Assembly: GCF_016735695.1 (NCBI RefSeq)
Contig: NZ_JAERQD010000027.1
Span: 1 to 64,000 of the forward strand
Length of the DNA stretch: 64,000 nucleotides
Source: Microvirga zambiensis WSM3693
Lineage (GTDB): Bacteria > Pseudomonadota > Alphaproteobacteria > Rhizobiales > Beijerinckiaceae
Direction of reading: 5' to 3'
The notes under the pieces were generated by a model. That model ran no database searches and was not told where the DNA came from. It was given only the letters and a program-made list of their open reading frames with translations. The position numbers were made by a program, and so were the translations under genes. This document shows positions 17,323 to 25,344 of this stretch, piece by piece. How positions within the stretch are numbered: the first letter of the stretch is position 1; each line of letters starts with the position of its first letter.

Positions 17323-18234
17323 ATGGATCTGCATCAGCTTCGGTGTTTCGTGGCAGTCGCCGAGGAACTGCACTTCGGGCGCGCTGCCCAACGCCTTGGG
17401 ATGCTGCCATCTGCGCTCGGACGCCATATCCGCATGCTGGAAGAGGATCTTGGAACACGGCTCCTGGCCCGCACCACTCGCAATGCCGCCCTGACCGACG
17501 AGGGAACCATGCTCCTGGACGAGGCACGCAGCCTGTTGTCACAAGCCGATGACCTGGCAGCGCGCTTCCGCACGCGGGGTCGGAGTCAGGCCGCGACACT
17601 CAGGGTCGGCGCCATCGACACTGCCGCTGCGGGCCTGATCCCGCCGCTCCTTCACGACTTTCGCGAGCGCCGCCCCGATGTCGCGGTGCAACTCCTCGAG
17701 GACAAAACGATCCGCCTGCTGCCGCGTCTGCTCTCCGGACGGCTCGACCTCGCATTCGTCCGTCCGCCGGACAGTCCCGACAAGCGGCTGGAATTTCTCT
17801 TCCTGTTCCACGAGACGGCCGTCGTGGCAGTCCCGATCGGGCACCCGTTGGCGGATCGGAAGCACTTGCGGATCACAGACCTTGCCGATGAGCCCCTGAT
17901 CGTTCCCGAGCGGCGGTCACGCCCGCACAGCCATGACCTGACGATCAAGCTCTTTGCCGAGGCTGGGCTTCAGGCACGGATTACACAAGTTGCCGAAGAG
18001 AAGCAGACCATCATCAATCTCGTCGCGGCCCAGCTCGGCGTGGCGATCGTACCGCGGTGGACGTCGCGGATGACGACACCGGGCGTTCGCTACGTTCCTC
18101 TGGATGAAGCGGCGGGATCAATGAACAAGCTGCCGCTTGCCGCAGCATGGATCCGCGGCTCCCGCGATGCCGTGCGCGATGAGATGCTGGCCATGCTGAG
18201 AGACGGTCTCGGGGTCTATGCCGAACAGGCCTGA
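17323..18234 (+). CDS. ttuA: LysR-type regulator of the tartrate operon
   Basis: 303 residues. The N-terminal winged HTH begins [20 protein letters not shown] and has the family recognition helix region [20 protein letters not shown]; one normal feature, the QPAVS-like segment, here reads LPSALG. The C-terminal ligand-binding domain spans about 90-295. It is divergent from ttuBCDE, the standard arrangement for a LysR activator of its neighbour, and corresponds to ttuA of Agrobacterium vitis. The ATG follows GGGGAGGAACCGGG, a strong ribosome-binding site. The inducer is expected to be tartrate or a pathway intermediate (inference). Confidence 0.85.
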   Translation: MDLHQLRCFVAVAEELHFGRAAQRLGMLPSALGRHIRMLEEDLGTRLLARTTRNAALTDEGTMLLDEARSLLSQADDLAARFRTRGRSQAATLRVGAIDTAAAGLIPPLLHDFRERRPDVAVQLLEDKTIRLLPRLLSGRLDLAFVRPPDSPDKRLEFLFLFHETAVVAVPIGHPLADRKHLRITDLADEPLIVPERRSRPHSHDLTIKLFAEAGLQARITQVAEEKQTIINLVAAQLGVAIVPRWTSRMTTPGVRYVPLDEAAGSMNKLPLAAAWIRGSRDAVRDEMLAMLRDGLGVYAEQA

Positions 18235-18676
18235 GAACAATACGAAGGGCCACTTTTGGCACCGGGCTGGCCTTAGTTTTACTTCCGCACCGCTGGAATG
18301 AGCGGACCATCTTTGCCCGCGATGCAAAGGCATGTGTTGGAAACAGGTGCCCGTAGGTGCTTGCGGCGAACTTCATCTGTGATGATCATGGTGATGAGTT
18401 TGACAATCTCGAGGCTGCGGAGAGAGCCACAAACATGCGCAAACTCGCTTGAAGGAAGTCGTGGGCGGTTGCCATGGAATGCCGCGCGTCCGAGCGGGAT
18501 CCTGGACCACCAAACCCAATCGCTTCAAGGCATCACGCCATCAACGTTCCAACCGGATCAATCGTTGGGGCGGTACATAAGCCCCATACCATTGGCGGCC
18601 TAAAGGGTTGGCCTCCGCCCCCGCCTATGCGAGCATCCCCTGCCTCCAACACCGAACCGGAGGTGCTGGACATTCC
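18235..18676. other. 440-base stretch without a supported gene
   Basis: A plus-strand frame at 18298-18603 has no recognisable domain and no good start signal. GGAGGT at 18658-18663 probably serves the next gene. Nothing else is seen. Confidence 0.4.
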
Positions 18677-19666
18677 ATGAGACCGATCGCATCGCTTGTT
18701 TCACTATCAATGCTGCTGGGGCCGACGGCGGCTCTGGCGGGCCCGGGCTTCGACGTGATTGTTCTCGGTGCCTTGGGCGGCATTCAGGATGGCAATCTCA
18801 CCTCCTATCTCATTCGTCCGCACGGGGACCGCAACGCCATCGCATGTGACGCGGGCAGCCTCGTGAACGGGTTGAAGGTTGCCCAGGACAAGGGCGTCTT
18901 CAGGGACGTGACGGTTCCTGCGGGGTCGACCGACAGCGTCATCGGGCACGTGCTGAAAAACGAGATCAAGGGTTACCTGATCAGCCACGCTCATCTCGAC
19001 CATCTGGCGGGTCTGGTCATCGCCTCGCCAGATGACGGCAGCAAGACCATCTACAGCCTGCCATCGGTGAGTGCGCAGATCGAACAGACCTACTTCAACT
19101 GGCAGGCCTGGCCGAACATGCTGGATCGGGGCCAGCCTCCGCAACTGAAGAAGTATCATCTGGAAAACGTGACGCCTGGCGAAGCCAAGGATCTTGCCGG
19201 ATCCGGGATGACGGTGACCCCCTTCCCGCTCAATCATGGAGGAGCCGAATCCACCGCCTTCCTCATCGAGAGCGGCGGCGACGCGATCCTGTGCTTCGGA
19301 GATACGGGCCCCGACGAGGTCCAGAAGGTCTCCAACATGCAGGACATCTGGAAGGCCGTTGCCGACAAGGTAAGGCAGCGGGCATTGAAGGCGATCATTC
19401 TGGAAGTGTCCTACACCAGCGACCGGCCGGACAACCTGCTGTTCGGGCACATGACGCCGAAGTGGGTTCACAAGACATTGCGCGACCTGGATCAGGCAGC
19501 CGGCCGCAACGCCGTGCAGGGTCTTCCAGTCGTCGTGAGCCACATCAAGTATTCACTCACGGACGAGCAGCCGCAGGAGGCGATCCGCAAGGAGTTGGAG
19601 GCGGGCAACGATCTTGGTGTCCGGTTCGTGATTCCGGAACAGGGCGCGCTCTACCACTTCCAATAG
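18677..19666 (+). CDS. exported metallo-beta-lactamase-fold phosphodiesterase (class II cAMP-PDE type)
   Basis: 329 residues from ATG 18677. A signal peptide covers about residues 1-22 (SMLLGPTAALAG), so the enzyme is likely periplasmic. SHAHLDHLAG at residues 103-112 is the HxHLDH zinc signature of class II cyclic-nucleotide phosphodiesterases. Later ligands are in FPLNHGG, CFGDTGPDEV and VVVSHIKYS, in order. Known members (yeast PDE1, Vibrio CpdP) hydrolyse cAMP or cGMP; a periplasmic one would act on extracellular nucleotide. The open frame extends upstream to 18608 but the signal peptide fixes the start. It is monocistronic by orientation. Confidence 0.85.
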   Translation: MRPIASLVSLSMLLGPTAALAGPGFDVIVLGALGGIQDGNLTSYLIRPHGDRNAIACDAGSLVNGLKVAQDKGVFRDVTVPAGSTDSVIGHVLKNEIKGYLISHAHLDHLAGLVIASPDDGSKTIYSLPSVSAQIEQTYFNWQAWPNMLDRGQPPQLKKYHLENVTPGEAKDLAGSGMTVTPFPLNHGGAESTAFLIESGGDAILCFGDTGPDEVQKVSNMQDIWKAVADKVRQRALKAIILEVSYTSDRPDNLLFGHMTPKWVHKTLRDLDQAAGRNAVQGLPVVVSHIKYSLTDEQPQEAIRKELEAGNDLGVRFVIPEQGALYHFQ

Positions 19667-19698
19667 CGCCGCGACCTGGACGCTATCGTCATGTCTGC

Positions 19699-20793
19699 TC
19701 AAGGCCGGTACAGAACGTCTTCGTTAAGGTCCTCAACTCGGGAGCAGCCCAGATGGCCTAGCGTCGTCCAGAACTCTCGCTGCAGAAGTTCGAGGGTTCG
19801 GCGAACGCCGTACTCGCCATCGGCCGCGAGTCCAAGCGCGATCACGCGGCCGAGCGCAACCGCGTCCGCGCCCAATGCGAGTGCTGTGGCGATGTCGCTG
19901 CCGCGTCGGATCCCTGAGTCGAAGATGATCGGAATCTCACGCCCCACCGACTTGCGGATCGCCGGCAAGACGTCCAGAGCTGCGGGAGTGCGATCGACCG
20001 TGCGGCCGCCGTAATTCGAGACATAAAGTCCGACCGCACCGGCATCGAGAGCCGCGTGAGCGTCCTTGGCGCTCGTGACGCCTTTGACGATGCACGGGAG
20101 AGGCGCACGAGCGATGGCGCGCGCCGCCTTCTGCCAGTTCCAGCGCGGCTGCGTGAACTCCAGCAGCTCGACAAGGGCGGCCGGGTCGGACCGCCCCGGC
20201 CCGAAGTTGGCCGGGCCTCCCTCGCCTCGGATCGAAAAGCGGTCATCCATCATCCGCTCCCGCCATTGCCTGATGGGAGAGTATGTGACGCAGATGTACT
20301 TATAGCCGGCGGCCTTGGCCCGCTCCATGAGATCCACGACGGCATCTTCGTCGCCGACGAACGTCAGCTGAAATACCGACGCTACGGAGGAGGCAGCCGC
20401 GATATCTTCAAGCGGAAACGATGCGGCAACCGGCACCATCTGCCGAATGCCGAGGGCTTCCGCCGCGCGCCCGATGGCAAGGTGTCCGCCGGGATGGAAT
20501 GCGGCCTCTCCGCCGAATGGCGCAATGAAAGCGGGAAAGCTCAGATCGAACCCCAGAACATCGGTCCGGGTATCGGGGTTGTCGATCCCTGCGAAAAGCG
20601 GGGCGACGAAGCGGTAACGGTCGAAAGCTGCCGTGTTGTCCTTTAGCGTGACTTCGTCGCCAGTCCCGCACCAGAGGTAATTCCACGCGACTTCCGACAG
20701 GTGCCGCTGGGCGTCGCGGTGGATCCCGCGCAGGGTCGTGTACTTCTCGTTGGTCGCGTAGCGATCATCGATCCGGCTGGTCTTCTCTGCCAT
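19699..20793 (-). CDS. FMN-dependent alpha-hydroxy-acid dehydrogenase-like protein with altered active site
   Basis: 364 residues from ATG 20793. Overall it is a TIM-barrel member of the glycolate oxidase / lactate monooxygenase family: GTGDEVTLKDNTAAFDRYRF at the N terminus, catalytic-type Lys237 in CIVKGV, RERMMDDRF and DSGIRRGSDIATALALGADA for flavin phosphate. By alignment from memory, three classic active-site residues differ: the FQLY tyrosine is Thr144 (FQLT), the TVDTP aspartate is Tyr171 (VTYSP), and the base in SNHGGR is Tyr261 (SNYGGR). Arg264 remains. Ordinary 2-hydroxy-acid oxidation needs that histidine, so it may do another reaction. It is last in a run with RidA and an amino-acid oxidase-like gene. 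Confidence 0.8.
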   Translation of the reverse strand: MAEKTSRIDDRYATNEKYTTLRGIHRDAQRHLSEVAWNYLWCGTGDEVTLKDNTAAFDRYRFVAPLFAGIDNPDTRTDVLGFDLSFPAFIAPFGGEAAFHPGGHLAIGRAAEALGIRQMVPVAASFPLEDIAAASSVASVFQLTFVGDEDAVVDLMERAKAAGYKYICVTYSPIRQWRERMMDDRFSIRGEGGPANFGPGRSDPAALVELLEFTQPRWNWQKAARAIARAPLPCIVKGVTSAKDAHAALDAGAVGLYVSNYGGRTVDRTPAALDVLPAIRKSVGREIPIIFDSGIRRGSDIATALALGADAVALGRVIALGLAADGEYGVRRTLELLQREFWTTLGHLGCSRVEDLNEDVLYRP

Positions 20794-20912
20794 TTTTGTT
20801 GTCCTATGGACTATGCGGGATCGCGCCGGCAATCGTCGGTCGGCAAGCCTCTCGGGAATGGCTGCGGGCAAAGGCCCGCAGCCCAATCTCCATCGCGGGA
20901 CCGAAATCCGCG

Positions 20913-21266
20913 TTATCGTGCGGCGGTGATGATCACCTCGATCAGGCGATTGGGATCGCCGAGGCTCGCAATGCCGATCGTGGCGCGCGACGGGAGGTCA
21001 TCCTCGGGAATCCACTCGAGCCAGGCCTTGTTCATCTCTTCCTTTTTCGACATGTCGCTCAAATAGATTCGCGCTGCGAGGATCTTGGACTTGTCGGAGC
21101 CGAGTTCCGCGAGGAAGGTGTCGAGCTTGGCGCAGACTTCCCGGGTCTGGTCCGCCATTCCCTGCGACAGGTCGTTGGCGGCATGTCCTCCGAAGTAAAG
21201 CACGCCGTTGTGCTCCACGGCGCCGTGCATGATCTTGTGCTTCCGGTGGCGGATGATTTCGGTCAT
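20913..21266 (-). CDS. RidA family protein (enamine/imine deaminase type)
   Basis: 117 residues, full-length RidA/YjgF/UK114 fold. RidA hydrolyses reactive 2-enamino/2-imino acids to 2-oxo acids. Visible: GVLYFGGHAANDLSQGMADQ, VCAKLDTFLAELGSDKSKIL, and the C-terminal RATIGIASLGDPNRLIEVII, where the arginine aligns with the substrate-binding Arg105 and the glutamate of IEV is kept. The canonical VEIEA ending is altered, as in RidA subgroups 4-7. Between a flavin amino-acid oxidase-like gene and an FMN enzyme it probably handles the imine the oxidase releases. Confidence 0.88.
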   Translation of the reverse strand: MTEIIRHRKHKIMHGAVEHNGVLYFGGHAANDLSQGMADQTREVCAKLDTFLAELGSDKSKILAARIYLSDMSKKEEMNKAWLEWIPEDDLPSRATIGIASLGDPNRLIEVIITAAR

Positions 21267-21296
21267 TGGATGTCCTTTGTTTTTGAACGGCGTGTT

Positions 21297-22403
21297 TCAC
21301 GCCGAGGCGGGAGTGTAGGGAGCGGTGTCGGTGGCCGGCTTCTCGCCCATGCAAATCTGGGCCAGCAAGCGTCCTGCATAGGGCCCGATGGTCAGACCGG
21401 CAGCACCGAGGCCATTGCCGATGATCAGCCTCTCCAAGCCCGCGACACGTCCGAGGATGGGCTTGTAACCGTCGCCCGCGGGCCGGAAGCCGATCCGGGT
21501 TTCGATAATGGTCCCCGATGCGAGCCCGGGCGCAATGGCAAGGCCCGCATTGAGCACTTCGGCCTGGCCGCTGGCCGTAACGCGATAGTCGAACCCGGTG
21601 TTGTCTTCCCGCGTTGCGCCGATCACGACGCGCGAGTCATCGAACGCCAGCATGTAGTGACTGGTCATCGGGAGCAGGACGGGCCAGGAGCGTGTTTCGA
21701 CCCCCGGCAGGCGCAGGTGAACGATCTGCCCTCTTTGCGGGCGAACGGGGTGCTCCAAGCCGAGCGGCCGCAGGATCTGCGAGGCCCAGGCTCCCGCCGT
21801 GACGACGATCTCGTCCGCTTCGATCGGGCTTCCGTCGCTGCGAATGGCGCGTGCCCTCCCGTCCCGCAGTTCGAGCGACACGTGATCGTGGCGCAGAACG
21901 GCTCCCGCCGCGATGGCCGCGCGAGTCATGGCAGCGGCAAGAAGCCTGCCGTCGACGCGGGAGCCACCGGGGATGTAGATGCCGTCAAGATCCTCTCGCA
22001 ACGGCGGGAACAGCCGCTTCGCTTCTGCGGCCGACACGCGCCGCACGTCCCCGGCCTCGGGCGCATCGGTGATACGGGTCTGGATCCTCTGCTCGGCGGC
22101 ATCCAGTTCCTTCCGATCTTCGGCAACGACGAGCGCGCCGACGCGGCCGTACCCGAGATCCGTTTCTCCTCGCCGCGTCAAACCCTCGACCAGGTCGGCG
22201 TAGTAACGGGCTCCGGCAGCATAGAGAGCATACCATTCCGGATCGGTGACCTTCGTGGCCCAAGGGCAGACGATCCCGGCCCCTGCCAGGGTCGCCTTGC
22301 CCTGGTGAACCTCGTCGATCACCTCGACTTCAATGCCGCTCATGGCAAGATGATAGGCAACACTGGATCCAAGGATCCCTGCGCCGATCACGACAACACG
22401 CAT
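21297..22403 (-). CDS. FAD-dependent amino-acid dehydrogenase/oxidase (DadA/DAO type)
   Basis: 368 residues from ATG 22403, preceded by GGAG. The Rossmann start MRVVVIGAGILGSSVAYHLA binds the FAD ADP moiety, and the next strand ends EVIDE. The C terminus has RIGFRPAGDGYKPILGR and GNGLGAAGLTIGPYAGRLLA, the second FAD contact of the D-amino-acid oxidase/DadA superfamily. Substrate is probably an amine or D-amino acid, or an opine, oxidised to an imine. A 30-base gap to ridA supports co-transcription. The family also holds sarcosine and glycine oxidases, so the exact substrate is open. Confidence 0.85.
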   Translation of the reverse strand: MRVVVIGAGILGSSVAYHLAMSGIEVEVIDEVHQGKATLAGAGIVCPWATKVTDPEWYALYAAGARYYADLVEGLTRRGETDLGYGRVGALVVAEDRKELDAAEQRIQTRITDAPEAGDVRRVSAAEAKRLFPPLREDLDGIYIPGGSRVDGRLLAAAMTRAAIAAGAVLRHDHVSLELRDGRARAIRSDGSPIEADEIVVTAGAWASQILRPLGLEHPVRPQRGQIVHLRLPGVETRSWPVLLPMTSHYMLAFDDSRVVIGATREDNTGFDYRVTASGQAEVLNAGLAIAPGLASGTIIETRIGFRPAGDGYKPILGRVAGLERLIIGNGLGAAGLTIGPYAGRLLAQICMGEKPATDTAPYTPASA

Positions 22404-22477
22404 CTTCAAGCTCCGCATGAAGGGAATAGGCTTTGCGCCGAATCGTGAACCACGGCGCAAAGGCAATTAAGATCGAG

Positions 22478-22502
22478 GGGGAGGAACCCTTCAGTCCTCC
22501 CC
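22478..22502 (-). terminator. hairpin between binding-protein and oxidase genes
   Basis: Stem GGGGAGGA / TCCTCCCC (8 bp) with a 9-base loop, between the stop of the binding-protein gene and the start of the oxidase gene. There is no long T run, so it may attenuate or stabilise the upstream message and keep binding protein above enzyme levels. Confidence 0.45.
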
Positions 22503-22528
22503 GCCCGGCTCTGACAATTCGGATCGAA

Positions 22529-24139
22529 TCAGGGCACCGTTACGCCTGAGAAGCGGCTGGTTCCGAACACGGCCGGCTTGAATCCCGAAACCGATTTGCT
22601 GACCGCGAGAAGCGCCGAGGAGCTGCCGAAAAGAATGGCCGGCACCTCGTCGTTGAAGACGACTTGCGCCTGCTTGTAGAGATCCGCACGCTGGCCCTGG
22701 TCGGTGATCTGCCCGGCACGGGAGATCAGGTCGTTGAACGTGGCATTGCACCACGAGCCGATGTTCGACGGGCTAGGCTTGCCCTGAGAATTGCAGGTAA
22801 AATAGTTGTTCGGGATCTGGCTCGGATCCGGGAAGTCCCAGATGCCTCCGAACATCGCGGTCTTCGACTCGCCCAGTCGTGCGCGCTTGACGTACTCGCC
22901 CCACTCGTAGGTCACGATCTCCGCCTTGACGCCGATCTTGGCCCAGTCCGCCTGGATCAGTTCGGCGGCACGGCGGCCGTTCGGCATGTAGGGGCGTGTG
23001 ACGGGAAGTGCCCAGATCTGCGTCTCGAGACCATTGGGATATCCTGCCTCGGCAAGAAGGCTCTTCGCCTTTTCGAGATCGTACGAATGACCCTTCAGGT
23101 CGGCATTGTGCCCCCAGAGAGCGGCCGGGATGAGAGCCCCTGTCACCGCGCCCGTGCCGTCAAAGACGTTGTCGACGAGGCCCTTCATGTTGATGGCATG
23201 CGCGAGTGCCTGACGGACGCGTTTGTCCTGGAACGGCTTCTCCTTGAAATTGAAGGCGAGGAAGCCGGAGGATGCGACAGGCGTCTCAACGAGGTTGAGC
23301 TTGGCGCTGGCTCTGATCACCTCGCGATCGGCCGGGCTGGGCGCATTGGCGATGTGGCACTCTCCCGCTTGCGCGCGCTGCAAGCGAACCGGTGCATCCA
23401 CCGTGATCGGCATGATCAGATCATCAACCTTCGGCGTCCGAGAAAGGTCTTTCGCCTTTTCTCCCCAGGTATCATGGAAGGCCTTGAACCGTACGGCGGC
23501 ATTCGTCTGATAGACTTGCAGCTGGAACGGGCCTGTGCCGATGGGCTGCAAGTCGAGTTGTTCAGGCGTTCCGGCCTTGAGCAGCTGATCGGCATACTCG
23601 GCCGAGAGAATGACCAGAGACTGGTGCGACAGGATCCCGATGAAGGGCGCCAACGGCTCCTTGAGCGTGAACGCAACCGTGTGCTCGTCTATTTTCTTCA
23701 CCGATGTCAGAACATCCGCGAGCTTGGTATTGAAGGTGATATAGTTTCCGCCGTTGACTTTGGCATAGGGATGATCGCCCCGCATCATGCGCTCGAAGCT
23801 GAAGACCACATCATCCGCATTGAAGTCACGAGAGGGCTTGAACGCCTTGTTGGACTGCCATTTCACCCCGCTCCGCAGCTTGAACGTATAGGTCCTGCCA
23901 TCTTCGGAGACGGACCAGCTTTCGGCGAGGCTCGGCTCGAGTTCCGAACCGCCGGCCTTGACCGAGACGAGCTGATCGTAGATCTGGCCTGTCACGATGC
24001 TCGTGGTCGCGTTGCTGGTCAGCTGCGGGTTGAAGGTCTCCGGGCTTCCTTCAATGCAAACGACGAGGCTGCTGCTCAAGGCGGGTGAGGCGGCCGACAT
24101 CAAGATCGCCAACGCTCCCACGGAAATCACTGATTTCAT
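22529..24139 (-). CDS. ABC substrate-binding protein, family 5 (peptide/opine type)
   Basis: 536 residues from ATG 24139 (TTG 24148 is an alternative; AGGGA is nine bases before the ATG). Signal peptide about 1-23 ending SPALSS. SBP_bac_5 pattern: VVCIEGSPETFNPQLTSNAT, LEPSLAESWSVSEDGRTYTF, VKWQSNKAFKPSRDFNADDV, PIGTGPFQLQVY, DKRVRQALAHAIN. The group binds dipeptides, opines, nickel or heme in the periplasm. No permease or ATPase genes are adjacent, so it must use a transporter encoded elsewhere. It is first in the minus-strand run towards the oxidase, RidA and FMN enzyme. Confidence 0.9.
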   Translation of the reverse strand: MKSVISVGALAILMSAASPALSSSLVVCIEGSPETFNPQLTSNATTSIVTGQIYDQLVSVKAGGSELEPSLAESWSVSEDGRTYTFKLRSGVKWQSNKAFKPSRDFNADDVVFSFERMMRGDHPYAKVNGGNYITFNTKLADVLTSVKKIDEHTVAFTLKEPLAPFIGILSHQSLVILSAEYADQLLKAGTPEQLDLQPIGTGPFQLQVYQTNAAVRFKAFHDTWGEKAKDLSRTPKVDDLIMPITVDAPVRLQRAQAGECHIANAPSPADREVIRASAKLNLVETPVASSGFLAFNFKEKPFQDKRVRQALAHAINMKGLVDNVFDGTGAVTGALIPAALWGHNADLKGHSYDLEKAKSLLAEAGYPNGLETQIWALPVTRPYMPNGRRAAELIQADWAKIGVKAEIVTYEWGEYVKRARLGESKTAMFGGIWDFPDPSQIPNNYFTCNSQGKPSPSNIGSWCNATFNDLISRAGQITDQGQRADLYKQAQVVFNDEVPAILFGSSSALLAVSKSVSGFKPAVFGTSRFSGVTVP

Positions 24140-24152
24140 CACGCTCAATCCC

Positions 24153-24342
24153 TTTGGTTATTGTACTGCAGACGCGCTGCTCCCGAACGATCCTCGTAAG
24201 ACAGGTCTCGCGCTACCTCAGGAGAGGCTTTGCTCATCGTCGCCAGCCGGTCCAACCGAACGGGGTCCACAGCCCTTGAGGGAATTAGAGGTACCGAGAA
24301 TATGATTGTCAAATTGCTTTTCTGCCGTCCATTATAACCAAA
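24153..24342. promoter_or_regulatory. divergent control region with distant inverted repeats
   Basis: TTTGGTTAT at 24153-24161 and its exact reverse complement ATAACCAAA at 24334-24342 lie close to the two divergent starts. They could be paired sites for the LysR regulator encoded at 24380, or chance. Confidence 0.3.
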
Positions 24343-24379
24343 ATTCATGATCTATGCGAACCGTTCCGGGGAAAATGCG

Positions 24380-25273
24380 ATGAATATCAGGCAGATAGAA
24401 GCTTTTCATGCCTTCATGGAAACAGGTTCGGTCACCCATGCGGGGGAGAGATTAGGCATCTCGCAGCCTGCCGTCAGCAAGCTGTTGAAGGGCTTCGGTG
24501 AGAGTTGCGGCTTCAAGCTCTTCATGCGCAGCAACGGACGCCTTGTTCCAACCCTCGAGGCGCGCCTCATGGGAGCGGAGGTCGAAAAGCTGATCGCCGG
24601 CACGGAGCGGATCCAGCGTGTCGCAGCAGCCGTGCGGGACCGCGAGTGGGGCCAGGTCACGATCGCGGCGCTTCCGGCTTTGGCCTCGCGCTATCTGCCC
24701 CGAGCCCTCTCTCCGTTTCTGGCTGAGCAGCGGGATCTGCGTCTGACGCTTCAAAGCCGGGCCTCGCCGCGCATCGCGGAACTCGTCATGGCGCAGCAGA
24801 TCGATATCGGCCTCAGCGTCCTTCCCTTCGACCATCCCGACGTGACGGCCGAGGCCGTCGTCCGCTTTGATCTCATGTGCTTTCTGCCCGCACGGCATCC
24901 GCTGGCCGGGAAAGCCACCATCGGTGTGGAGGATTTGCGGAACGAATCCTTCATCTCCCTGGAACGGGACGATTGTTCCCTGATGACAATCGATCGGGCA
25001 TTTCAGATGCGCGGCGTGCAGAAGCGCAACCAGATCGAAGTGCCCATGTCGGAGACGGCCTGCAGCTTCGTCGCCAACGGCATTGGCGTCTCCATTCTGC
25101 CGCCCTTCATCGGCATGGACTACCCATCGGATCAGTTGATCCGTCGTCCGCTGCTTCCAAAGACATCGATGGATATCTGGCTCCTGACATCCAGCCGACG
25201 CCCGCTGTCCCTCGCGGCGCAGCAGCTCGTCGAGTTCATCCGCGCCGCCTTGGTTCAATTTCAACAATCATGA
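24380..25273 (+). CDS. LysR-type transcriptional regulator
   Basis: 297 residues from ATG 24380 (MNIRQIEAFHAFMETGSVTH); an ATG at 24347 in the same frame lacks the family start. The HTH is typical: AGERLGISQPAVSKLLKGFG. The ligand-binding domain covers about 90-290 and contains ALPALASRYLPRALSPFLAE. It is divergent from the family 5 binding protein and so is the likely regulator of that gene and the downstream oxidase/RidA run. Resemblance to the opine/lysine-type LysR subgroup (MetR-like IRQIEAF start) is only suggestive. Confidence 0.88.
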   Translation: MNIRQIEAFHAFMETGSVTHAGERLGISQPAVSKLLKGFGESCGFKLFMRSNGRLVPTLEARLMGAEVEKLIAGTERIQRVAAAVRDREWGQVTIAALPALASRYLPRALSPFLAEQRDLRLTLQSRASPRIAELVMAQQIDIGLSVLPFDHPDVTAEAVVRFDLMCFLPARHPLAGKATIGVEDLRNESFISLERDDCSLMTIDRAFQMRGVQKRNQIEVPMSETACSFVANGIGVSILPPFIGMDYPSDQLIRRPLLPKTSMDIWLLTSSRRPLSLAAQQLVEFIRAALVQFQQS

Positions 25274-25344
25274 CCCGCGGCGTCCTCTGGGCGTCGAGGG
25301 ACTCGCCGTGGAGTCCGATCGCACAGGATTGTCGCAGGCAGGGA

